NCBI RefSeq assembly: GCF_019399895.1
Contig: NC_091865.1
Span: 8,065,001 to 8,129,000, forward strand
Reading direction: 5' to 3'
Origin: Cardiocondyla obscurior
Taxonomy: Eukaryota; Arthropoda; Insecta; Hymenoptera; Formicidae
Length of the DNA stretch: 64,000 bases
The translations under genes were made by a program, and so were the position numbers. Shown here piece by piece: positions 36,993-48,680 of the stretch (positions are counted from its first letter, which is position 1; each line of letters starts with the position of its first letter). The notes under the pieces are model-generated. The model saw only the letters and a list, made by a program, of their open reading frames with translations, was not told the DNA's origin and ran no database searches.

Positions 36993-37034
36993 GATATGGC
37001 AGTGACTTGCCTCGAGCTTAAGCTTTCCTACGCG
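36987..37034 (+). CDS. Possible 48-nt alternative exon at the ratchet site
   Basis: This interval lies between the CAG acceptor at 36984-36986 and the GTGAGTAAG donor at 37035. One frame is open for all 16 codons (VRDMAVTCLELKLSYA) and the length is a multiple of three. It could be a cassette micro-exon, a recursive-splicing exon normally skipped, or non-coding. I do not recognise the peptide. Confidence 0.2.
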
Positions 37035-38572
37035 GTGAGTAAGGTAACGTTGAATATATCGCGCCGGTGTTTCACATGCCGTACATTTGCGGTGTGCCGT
37101 TCGAAATCGGTGTCAGCGTACAACACACGTTCGTTGTTTCGATCATCGGAAAAGTAGTTTGATTCGGAGTACATCAACGCAAACGTCATTATTTCGAATT
37201 TGGTACGCGAATCGGGTTTGAACGAATTTCGTGGCTTTCAGTGGCTGGGAAAATTCATGCTGCGGCGAGGCTATAACGCTGTTGCGTTATAGGATGCAAC
37301 CAAGTACGCGCGTGTGCGGAGAAAATAACTAAAAAGCTATAATGCGTGGCGGTTGAAGAAAAATAAACAGGCGGCGGTAAAAAAAAAACTTGCGCGGCTC
37401 GCGCTATGCATAAAACATCGCTAATTACTTTCTGCAAAATTAATTATCGTTTGTGGCGTATTTCTCTCTTCAGATGGTAGACGGGGGAAGGGGGATATAA
37501 ACGGGGAGGAAGCTAAGAAAGCGGAAAGGGTATTCGGTGGAAATCTAGAGACGGCGTAAAGAAATATAACGCCCCTTCGTTGTTTATCGTCGGTGTGCAC
37601 GGTAGCTATATTTTTCTGTCTCTTGCGACAACCTTTCTACCTTCCCAGCCGCAGCCCATAATTTCATCCTCCCCGCTAGTTTGCTGTCTTCATGGCCGCG
37701 CGCATTAATTTGCATATTGCGCTTTGTATGTCTTCATAATTGTTTGACATAAGCGCGCATGCCAGAGAATTAATATTCGGTTTCAATAATGCGACGTTAG
37801 ACGGGGCGGAGTAAGTTGCCAATTAGCATTCATGCGCTTTTTATACGAAGATTTAGGTCAGTTTTTTTTTCTCTGTGTAACAACTCGGAAATATATTTTC
37901 CGTCATTATTTTTAGTCCCGTGATATTTCTCTCTCCCGTTTTTTTTTTTTTAACTATTTTTTAGTACTTTTTTCACTTCAACTCCACTCATTTGCTATCG
38001 TAGGTCTTCATGAGAAGCTTTCGGAATATTTTACTTAGAGAATTCTCGTGAGAACGAGCGTATATATTATGTCGCGGTTAAAAATGCATCTGCAGAATGT
38101 CAACGGAACATATTCCCATCGTCGTATAATTAACGATTAAAAATAACGAGTTCTTGACAAATTAAGCTTTAAGAAAGAAAATGAATGATGAAATTGTATT
38201 CTCTCTTTAGTTAATCTCGAAAGCTTTGCACAAAGACTAGAGCTTTATTCTGATAGAATTTTAATCTGAAGCTTATATGAGCAGCAAGATAAATTATGTT
38301 ATTTCAATATTCAAAAAGCGGAAGAATCATGAATAATGTCTTAACGTTTTCATTTTCATACAATTTATCTTCAAATTTATGGAGATTGCGGAAACTAACA
38401 AAAAAAATTAAAAAGAAAACAAAACACTTAAGGATTTCGTACGATTGTGAGACAAATCATAGTTTAATTTAGCAAGTTTTAGGATTAGCTTTACATGCAA
38501 ATTTTCTTTCCTCTCTATCGTATTTTTATAAACTCGAATTTTAAGTATTATACATATACATATATTAAACGG

Positions 38573-38596
38573 TTTTTTTTTTTTTTTTTTTTTTTT
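38573..38596. repeat. T24 homopolymer
   Basis: A pure T24 run. On the minus strand it would be a poly-A tail for an element to its right on the plus map (3' end here), but none is recognisable. Confidence 0.85.
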
Positions 38597-40195
38597 GAGA
38601 TTTTTTTCCCGATCATATTTTACAACTTTTTCATCAATAATATTATTAGTTACATTAAATCAGTCCGCTTTTGTATCATAACATTAATAATGTATTACCG
38701 TGAATAAATGTAACAGTGCTGTTCTTTGCGAGATAAACGCAGCGTGTCAATTAATATTGGCGGGGTGCAGGTGTGCCAGATGTATGCTAATACCGTTGAA
38801 AATCATATCCGCACTACGCCAGGATTGTGATTACTGGAAAATGTAAATTACGACGAGCTGGATACGAGCGCGATGCGGATTGTCTGACTAATATTTACGC
38901 GCTTGCGCCCGTCGCGTAATTTATTATCGCGACCGCACGTTGCTCTTATAAATTAGAGAGCTTGCCGATATGTTCGCGCAGCCGTCGTTAATCATGTTCT
39001 TCCGGATTTCTCTGTCAGTTACGTTTAATTCCTGACGAAGAGGTAATGGATCGTGAATATGTACAAAACGAAGTATTTCGGATAACAGTAGAGATATTAC
39101 GGCATTATTTTACGCGTTCAGACTTGATCGTGGAGCGGAAATTAAAAAAAAGGAAAAAAAAAATTTATAAATGGATGGTAAATCAAAATTAAAAATGGAA
39201 CCGTATATATGAATAAAATTTACAATGGATATTAATAATTTCATCATAACGAGTTGCTATTACGCGTTGGGTTTTTAATAATTCTCCGATGTCCATTAAA
39301 TTAATAGGTCATCATTTTGAATGATTTTATAATATCTATTAATTTTATCGTTTGAAAATTGCTGGGTCGCTATGCACTCGACAGCCTGCATTATTTCGCT
39401 TCATAATAATAATAACAACACAATGGTAGCAGTAATAATGATAAAACGCTCGACCGCAACGATTCCTGCTCGCGACTTTCAATCGAATGGTCCCATTGCG
39501 GCTGAAATTGTCGCGTTGCCGCTCGGTGTGCGATACCGTGTCGAATGCGATCGCGTAAATAGCAGCATTGTTTCATCATTTTACGGCAAGGTTAGCTTTA
39601 CATTATTCAGATTCGTTGCTGATCTGTGCAGGTTAAATCTTGATTGCCTCGCGTTTAACTCGTCGAAAATATGTTATCGGGCATCATTTAATTGCTGCTA
39701 CGACCGCTCAAGCCGCGGCTTGAGCCCGTTTGTTTCGCTCAAATACTCGAGATACTCGAAGTGCTTGAGAAGCCACCCGGCTTCGGGGTTATCGGACCGG
39801 AGGTATCATGGTCGTGCGCGAAAGGGAGCGTACAAAAGGGGTGGAGGAAGATGAGCGGGAGAGGGTGGCCGGCCACAGGGTGTTATTTGCGTTATTTATA
39901 CGTCCCAGGAGCATCGCCGTGTTTATAATCGGGCGTGCCCGCTCTCGACAGCCGTGATTACACATCGTTATCCCAGTTAACCCGCCGGAAATGACGTGCC
40001 TTGAGTGCCCACGAATACGCCGAGGTGGAAGGGAAGGACCGGTAGAACGAATTACACCGCCGAACGGTATTTCCGGTCTTATCTGAAGAGTCTACGCTTG
40101 GCTCGTCTTATTCCTTATCTATATTATCGTCGCAACGATCCGACGACACTCATTATTAACGTTTCAATTTAAGACTCGTTACTCTTGTCTCGAGC

Positions 40196-40213
40196 ACGAT
40201 ACACGTGTATCGT
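40196..40213. repeat. Perfect 18-bp palindrome centred on an E-box
   Basis: ACGATACAC is followed by its complement GTGTATCGT, giving a central CACGTG at 40202-40207. CACGTG is the canonical E-box bound by bHLH dimers (for example Myc/Max or Clock/Cycle families). The extended symmetry is unusual for a lone E-box. Confidence 0.65.
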
Positions 40214-41650
40214 CATCGCGTATAATTAAAAGAAATTATTTGCCCAATGCTGTTCGCTTTGAATATCTTCAATTATTACTCTGGTTTGATGAACCGATAA
40301 CGACGCCCTCGTAGTAATAACGACCGGTCTGTTTATTCGCGAGTATGATTATTGTATTCGCGGGAAGAAAAAAAAAAAAAAAAGAAGAAGAACGGCTTAA
40401 TAATGTGCGCAATTATACCAGGCGTCCGTGGCGGATTGCGGCCTTCGTACGTACTCGGATATTTATATTTGCAATTTCCTTTAATTGTTTTTCGCGTAAC
40501 AACGATTTCCCGCATCTGTTACCGCGCCCGAGTTTCGCGCTACAAATACCTTGTTCTGCGCAAAACGATATGCTTACGACGCCGTTGAGATTCACAATTG
40601 TTTCTTTTTTTTTTTTAATCTGCAATTTGCACTGTTCTGTGAAATACGACAATTAATAATTAGTTAATATAAAAGTCACATTTGCGAATGCCGTTTTAAA
40701 TAATAATATAATTCTTGAAAAAGAAAGAAAAAAAAATTAATTTAGTACACCCGAGTAACTCTGGGAATATCAAAAGAGGGATTATTAAAGTTATATCTCA
40801 GAGCTTTGAGACTATTGTACGTACGTCGTTAAACTTAATTTCTATTGAATTTATCCGGCAACGATATTAATTGATTTTATATCGCGTAAAAATAATATAT
40901 TACAAGTTAAGCTTAGGGCAAGGTAAGTTGGAACGATAAATCGTTCTAAATATCACGGTGGCCTACGAGCGATTACACGTAAACGGTCGGGTGTACACGG
41001 GCGATATTTAATTCGCGAGTTAATTACCTCGATTAATATTCCGCCATTGGACGAGGCCAGATAGGAACGCGTGTGTGCGTGTTACATTTTCCATAATGCA
41101 TAGCGATAAACAGCTCTCTTGGGCTTTGGTTGGAAGGCCGTGCAAGCGGGGGCGGTGACAGGGATTCCGTCTACTCGTTAGCCGTTGCTGGTACATGGTA
41201 GGTGCTAATTTGCTTGGAAAACGCTCGGATTTGGCTCATGGCGCCGAGCGACAACGGCCGCGCGACTGCTCGATGCACTTGCGCTAACGAACCCGAGTAC
41301 TCGAGACGAGACACTTTGTTTCACTCGGCCTTGCAACGCATAGGCGTAATTCTTCCGAATGATCCCTCCATTAACCTTGTTTATTGCGAGTTTAGTGCTC
41401 TCGTAAAGTGGCATAATTCAAGATTTAATATAAGAAATTTCGGTGAAATGTGACTTTAATGTCGTAGACGCGAATATTTTACAGAAACGTGCTTGTTCTT
41501 TTGAAGAGAAATGGTTACTATTTTTTTTTCATATAATAATATAATATGATATAAAAGGAAATGGAAAATGAAAAAAAAAAAAAAACAAAATAAGAGAAGA
41601 TTGCGATACAACAGATAAAACTACAAATTTATTTATTTAATGCAACGTTA

Positions 41651-41668
41651 TTTTTTTTTTTTTTTTTT
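41651..41668. repeat. T18 homopolymer
   Basis: A pure T18 run in AT-rich DNA, shortly after an A-rich tract at about 41571-41590. Confidence 0.82.
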
Positions 41669-42489
41669 GCGAAAGTTTATGTATGTTTTGTATAAAATTT
41701 TTTCGATATCACGTGTATGCTTAATGAAGCATTCTTTGATGTTTTGCTAACTGAAAAAATTGTGCCGTATTGTAGATTTAATGTTTAATAACGCATCATG
41801 TGTATGCGAACAAATAGCATTTTACGTCGGCGCTTCCCGCCTCGATGTTACTGCGGCTATTTTTAATGAAGAAACGGGGAAATAAATTTATTCGCGGGCG
41901 AATTTATTTATCGAACCGGGCAATGCGAGAGCACGCTGTGATTTACTTTTCGCAGTCTATGATTTACTCTCCGCAACTGCGCTCCACCCTCGCATGCGCG
42001 CATCGAAACACGCGGGGCACATCCGTACGTAGTGGCTTCGACATCCGATTAGTAGCGCGTGATCGATATATCTCCGCATTCCACCCGCGTATTGCCAAAG
42101 TATATTGGGAATTTCCCGATTAGAATGCCTAAAATTCCACGAGTTGAACCGTCATTGGCGTTATTCGTTCGCTAGATGCAAGTCGGCTTACCGTGAGATC
42201 GCCGGGCATTCATTCGAATGCAAATCGGTCGCGTTCGATCATCTTCATTAAATCCAATCCCCGTGCTTTGCAACGAATAGTTGGAATTGCATGGAAACAG
42301 TAATATAGCTCGTAAAAGCCGCCGGTTTCTTCGCCTCTATTTGTTGATACACCGAATTAACGATTTCCTATATTACGTTACGCGTCGAACACCTCGAAAG
42401 AGCACTCAAGATCCAATTACATTCCGTTTCTATCATTTTTACCGGAAGTTCTCGTGGAGTCTACCGACGGTTGATTCGCGCGTAACGTA

Positions 42490-42512
42490 AATTTCGTCGT
42501 TTTCAGGTGAGA
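42490..42512 (+). other. Second candidate recursive splice site
   Basis: ATTTCGTCGTTTTCAG ends at 42506 and is followed directly by GTGAGA (42507-42512). Branch-point-like CGTAAC/GTAAAT sequences lie 15-25 bases upstream. The pyrimidine tract is shorter than at 36987, and the donor half is GTGAGA rather than GTAAGT. The strand and architecture match the stronger site 5.5 kb upstream. Confidence 0.35.
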
Positions 42513-42606
42513 TTCTCTCGAACGCCAGCCTTTCGAAAGCCGTCGCGTTATTGGATTTCGTGCCATGCCAATCAACAAGTGTCCACTTAATTAACGCCAA
42601 TGTATT

Positions 42607-42624
42607 CCCTCCCCCTCCCTCCCC
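42607..42624 (-). other. Potential G-quadruplex on minus strand, single-base loops
   Basis: Four C-runs (C3, C5, C3, C4) are each separated by one T. The minus strand therefore has four G-runs with 1-base A loops, the arrangement usually most favourable for a parallel quadruplex. The plus strand could form an i-motif. Confidence 0.65.
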
Positions 42625-45600
42625 TCGGCGTTGTCATCGATTTGCTAGTCAATCTGATTTAACGACTACGGTACACGACCGTCTACACTCTACGGTATAT
42701 GCGCGAACGTAATCGTAACGAGGTCATCGGATTTTTGCATTAAGAACACCGGGCACAGTCGTTATTCGATCTAGAGCGAGTACCACAGGAATATCATAGA
42801 ATTACCATAAGATTACCATGAAAATAGCATAAAATTATTGGGTCGCTGCATATGAAATGATTCCAAAATTTTTCAGTTTTATTAAACGTTTTTATAGGTA
42901 TTTTCTGATAATTATGAAATTTAGTATATCATGTTAAAATAAATTATATTAATTTTCTTGCGAAAATTTTTTATTGCAACTTCTACGAGGTGCTTGCAAT
43001 TTTTCTAATTATCTATAAAGTTAATTTGCGGAAGCGACGGTTGAGTGCCTTTTTTTTTTTTTTTTTAAGACATAAAATATTACTTAATTCTTTAATTACG
43101 TTTCTTATTAATTCTTAATATTTAAAAATTAACTCTACATAAAATAATGCATCGCAATATTTTTTACACAACAATAATACTTTATCAATTGAATACAATA
43201 ATTACATGTTCAGAGGTAGATTCCGCTTTTAATACTGCCTCGTATTTTCTTTGTATTTTCATCGAGGGTAAATCGATCAAGCTATATCTCAGCTGTGATC
43301 CTTTCATCGTTCGGTATTACGTGCTATCGCCGCAAACGAACCTTTATCTACGCCGACGGCCCCTTTGCCCCGCGTTGTTATGCAATTAGTGCACTCGGGA
43401 TTCCCTCAAGAGATCTGGAGTTTCCTCTCTGTTAGAGGCTGCATTTCTCCGTTTCGCACGGCCGCGCCACGCCTGCTCTTTACTCGTTCGTCTGCCCTGT
43501 CGCTTTCCGTTTCGCAATTGAATAACGAGAACAATAGTTTACTTCTGCTTGAATATCCAGCCCCGTCCACAGCACGGTTGCCTCGCTAATGCCGGGAACT
43601 ACCCAAAATTCTTAGACGATTGCGTTCTCTTCAAGTAGAAATTAATATTTCAATTCAGCCGCTGGAGGTATAAATATAAATGTTCGTGAAATGTTTTGAT
43701 TTTTGAATACACTTGTGATTATCGAGGAAAAAATAATTATTACAACCGACTTAGGAATTATTTTTTCACCGAGCAGATAACATCGCGGAATTTTTATTAA
43801 ACATTTCGACAATAGGATCTTCTGAAAATAGGTTTGAAGCTAAGCAATATATGTCGCTTTCTTGTCACCTCTTTTTCAAATAATATCGCTTCTACCCCAG
43901 ACACGTCGTATTACGTTATAATATGACATATTATCGAGCGAGCGACATGCGACGGATATTTCTTTGCTCTTTTCTTTTATTCACCCGCGTTGGAGTGCCT
44001 GTAGCACGCTCGTGCGCGTTTATTCAGCTGGTCGCATATTTGGCGGAATAAAATGCAATGCGTGCGAAGGTAGAACGTAAGGAGTGGAATTCTCCCTCGG
44101 AGTAAAGCTGCGGCAATACCGCTCTTTCTGTCCCACTGTTTTTTCCCCCTCCGGTTCTATTGGAAATAGGGATTGAAGGTAGTCAAAAGCGCGGGAGCGA
44201 TCTTCTTTCGAAGGCGGAGGGAAGAGATAGGAAGATTGCGTCAAAAGTGGGACGATCGGGGGGTGAGAGGGGCGCGTAACCTGGGAAAGGGCATTTTCTC
44301 TTCGAGGAGAGAGTACGAGAGAGAGGAAGAGAGATAGAGGAGAATCCACTTCCGACGCACCCGTGTCTGCGAAGACGCGAGCAATAAAATTGGTAATCCC
44401 ACGATAAACACGTCCAAGATGCTAATCCTACCTGCCGGCGTAAGTAGGCGATTACTCGCTTGCAGCACTTGGAATAATTCGCGACAGCCGCTTTGTGTGC
44501 ACAGCGCCCTGCTTTCGCGCAGTGATACTCGCTGCGATGCCCGAAGCGGTTCAGCCCGGGTATTTTACTTATCAATATGCACATTCAACGCAACGTAGAT
44601 TAAAACCAAACGATATATATTGTTACCCGGTACAGTACGGGGTGCACGTTATTCTCTTTAGCAGAATAAAAATTTCGGTCATCCAGCTGACGTAGGGCGG
44701 GTGTGTCTAATATAAAATTCAATTACTTGGCTATTTTTATTTATTCCGTTTACAAAAATAGACGTCGTAAAACAGTTACGGTTGTACAACCGCCCCGTAG
44801 ACACGTTTATTTTTATTTATTAACCTGCGTCCCACGCGGCGGGGTTTCTATTATCTTGATGATCCGCGTGGTAGTTTACTCCGTTGCGTTCTTGCGGAAC
44901 GGTACCGCGGGGACATTGCGCGCGCGAACCGATAAGGATTTCATTTCACCTGGGAGTTTCATTAGGAGGTAATTAAGTTCCGCATCGCGCGCTCGAAAGC
45001 CCCGCGGTTAGGCGTTCTTGCGACACCGTCGTATCATTATAAACCGATGCATCTTAATCATTCTTCGTCCCGACACCTATCCGCTTCCCGCGACGTCTTC
45101 GTCCCTCTTTTCGTCCCGCTTCGTTTCCTCGCAGTCTATTTTCGTCTTCCTTCCCCTTTTCGGTTGTTCTTCCTTCGAGGGAGGAGGCCCACTCGACTCG
45201 GTTCACTTCACGTCTCTTCGTTTACAGCCTTATTACGTAGGATTAGATTAACTTTCGAGCGCAACCCACCTTGTTTATCCCGCTACTCGGCAGGTACTCT
45301 CCGTCCATACTTCTGAAAACCAGGGGATGATCTCCGGTAATAGCCTTAAAGGGTAGGTAGATTCGCGCTCCCCTCGGCTAGTCTCCTTGTTCCTTTTAGA
45401 CATGGATTTAGGTTGAAAATCAACGCCGGAACTTGATCTCGGAAAGTTAGCGTTATTTAATACCTGAGGAAGAAGATTTTCCACCGTTTCGAGAACGGTA
45501 GGACTTGAAACGGTGCGGATTGTTTTCTTCTTCGCTCGTGATTCGTCGATAATTTAATTCTCCGCGATAACAATTTAATGTAACTTGTCGAAATCGTATT

Positions 45601-46500
45601 TCTTAGGGACGGTGCACGCTCCGATATCTATAAATCTGTATCACGTTTCTTAAATTTTGAACGCGAGTCTCGTCCGAGAGAGCCCCATCGGTATTACTAT
45701 CGCGTCCGATATACCATTGTTTTCTTCGCGCCGGTTGCGTTCGAGATTAATATTCAGCGGGAAGTTATCATGCGCGTCGTAACAGCTGAGAAAGAAACAA
45801 GAAAAATTTAATGACTCGACGAAACTGCAGCCGGACGTGATCGGGGACGATTTCGAGAGGTGGACTTCGAATGCATGAAAGATGGAAATACATTACGGCT
45901 AATGGGCGATCTTTAATAAACTATTAAGTCCCCGTTGAGGGGGAGTTTTAAACTCGGCGCGCGACAGGGTCGTCCGCTTCCTTCTTTCTCGCTCGCTCTT
46001 TCGCGTCTCGTCCATTTCTTAACTTTTTCCTTGGCGTTTCTTCCGCTCGACCTCTTTCTAGATGTCTGCGAATAGCTCATAACTTTGCGGTTCTAGTCCC
46101 ATCTCTCTTACTTCCATCCCACGTCCCCCATCCAGCCTGTCGTTCCACTTCTCTCTTACTCCGTCACATTCTGTCTCTCTTCCCTCTTTTTTTTTTTTTT
46201 GCGCTACTCGTTCTTATCCCAGGTATTCTTATCCCGGGGACCCCTTTATATCGTAATTACCATTTTTATCCTTCCTCTTACCTCCATCTCCCTCTCCTCC
46301 TACTGCTCACTATCGCCGTTTGGTCCTCCCATCGGAATTCATTAAAGTCTCGGGAGTATTCTTGCGTAACTAGGGGACTTCTCTTCGAAAGAAGAGGTGA
46401 TTCCTTCTTCCATCCGGCAGGGACAAGGAAAAAAATTCAAAGAGAAGACCGGGTCACGTTCTCTTGCGCGAGAGAAAATCTCTTGCCAGTTTCCGATAGA

Positions 46501-46520
46501 CGACAACGACGACGACGACA
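46501..46520. repeat. (GAC)n microsatellite, interrupted
   Basis: CGACAACGACGACGACGACA, about six units with one substitution. Confidence 0.75.
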
Positions 46521-47705
46521 AAGTAGACGAAGTAATCTCGTGGAAGTTACTTTGCGTCGAGGAGTTTCCGGCGTAATGGGCGCGATTGGTACCGATTTTG
46601 TTAAGAGTACATTTAATTTAATAAAAACGGCCGAGGCGGCGGGTGAACGCCGAGACGGGTGATGCGCCACTTCCTTTTTCCCGTTTGCACGATCTGTAAA
46701 CTAATTATTGATAATGCGAAATTAATTTATCGTCACGACTGGATTTTGCATATTAGACAAAGCCGGCGGAAAGAAATAATGTCAGATACATTTTATCTTA
46801 AAACGAAGATAATCCTTAGTTTACTATTTTACGAGAGAATCCTCCCTTTCTGCCAAGACCAGCTATACTTATGTTCTTACATAAGTCTCGTCGTCTTAAT
46901 GCTAAACGTAGTATTTTCTTTGAAATATATCTCTATTTTTCATTGCTTAGACCCGTGAGTTTTTAGACCGAGTTAAAATGATATTAAATTTTGTAAATTT
47001 TTATTTTTATACGCAACATGTGCTAAAAGAGTAAAAGAAAAATTTTGAAATTCTTTTTTTCTTTTTTTTTTTTTCTTTTAGTATAATGTAAACTTTGTTG
47101 TAACTTTCCTGTTTCACTCACCGTGAATATAATTTCGAGCTCACTATAGTTCCTCCAAATTTAAAGTCAAATAATGGTGTATTTACACTTTTTGCAATTT
47201 TTAGTATTTACCGCAGAATTTCAATCGGGGACGCAGTGAGAGTATTTTTATTTCAAGCGAGGTAAACAAAATCTCGCGGTCCAATTAATGCGTTTTACTA
47301 AAAAATAACTAACGACCGTTGACTTTTTATATGATCGCGAACGTGGATTCCGTGTAGCCGATACAATTGATCCAATGTATCAGGAAGAAGAGACCGATTG
47401 TTGCTGCAAGAGACCTGGTTTCCGCGACGGTAATGGAATCGTAAGTCGACAAGAGTCGATCGGTCAAGCGGGTTAAACGATAAGGAAGAGAGGGCGGGTG
47501 GAGGAGGGATGGGGAAAAATGCATCATTGATTTTTATAACCGCAACTAGAGGAGGGCGGGATATTGCTGATGCCGCGAAGAAACGTCTTAAGCATCAACG
47601 TTTACGCTCGCGTACTACTTCGGGTGGCAGTTCCTCTCCTTGGAGCCGCCGTAAATGCACCTTTTGTTGGGTGACAGAGTTATGCGCTATGTTATCGCGA
47701 ACCTA

Positions 47706-47725
47706 CGTGCGCGCGGGCGCGCGCG
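47706..47725. repeat. Alternating GC tract, Z-DNA-like
   Basis: CGTGCGCGCGGGCGCGCGCG is almost perfectly alternating purine-pyrimidine, with one GGG interruption, inside a CpG-rich island. It encodes the Arg/Ala/Gly stretch of the overlapping chance frames. Confidence 0.65.
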
Positions 47726-48656
47726 AGAAAGCGATAAACCGACAAAACTTACGGCTCGCAGTAAACCGAGACTCTTTGCGGCGAAGGCTCCTCTCCGGCA
47801 TTACGCGCTTCGTCACGTCGCGAATGGGAAGATGTTATCGAGTCGGCTGATAAAAGCACAAAGTTTCGCATGGATAGAAAACCGCGTAACTCGCGCGTCG
47901 GCGGTTACATCGCATTTACAGGCTCGTCTTAGCGGAAAACTATGTGGGGGGATAAGACGGTGACGGAGTGGATGCGGGAGAAAAGCTCGCTTGTTTCGCC
48001 TCGTCGTTTCATCTTCCTCTCCGCGGTTGCGTGGACGCGGGCCCGCGATCAATCTGCGAAAAGAATAACCTTTCTCTAACGGAACACGAATCAAGGCGTT
48101 GCTCCGCGAGATATCCGACGGAAATCTTCGCTTGGCGTTATCACGCGGTCGTTTCGCACGAAAGATATTTCTTCCCTAATGGCAGGTTGCTCCCCCTCGC
48201 GCGTTTCCCTCTACTTAATACGCGCGTGCTACCGTATTAAAGAAGGTAGTTTGCGCACAGTTCACCACGTAAAGGATGAAAATGAGAGCCCTTGAATATA
48301 TACATTATATATATATGAATGCATTACGTATACGTTGCATTATTTATGCAATTTTGTAATTTAATCCGAGACGTGGTTTGATAGTTTGTGATATACAATA
48401 GTTTTCATATATGACGACAGCGATGCGAGAGCAATCTTCTTTCTTTTCTTTTATATATTTCTTATAGATTTCATTTTCCGCCAGTTTTACGATAACTTTT
48501 TTATTACTTTGTGCAGTAAACGTAAGTACACAGCGTGACCTAGTTCTTTCCGGGTTAAAACAAATTTTTTATCAACATCAATGAGTTTTTCAATATATGC
48601 ACTTTTAATATAGAGGGGTAGATTGGATTTTTTTAATATATTAGAATTACGTAAAA

Positions 48657-48680
48657 TTTATTTTATTTTATTTTATTTTA
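48657..48680. repeat. (TTTTA)n microsatellite
   Basis: Nearly five copies of a 5-bp TTTTA unit. Confidence 0.85.

Noticed and set aside
39372..39854. 160-codon plus-strand frame
   Set aside because: It includes a simple-repeat poly-Asn stretch from AATAAT/AACAAC, and the rest is Arg/Ser/Cys-rich with no recognisable domain.
47509..47963. Two overlapping plus frames with fair composition
   Set aside because: Two different frames over the same CpG-rich bases both look passable. That argues for base composition, not coding.
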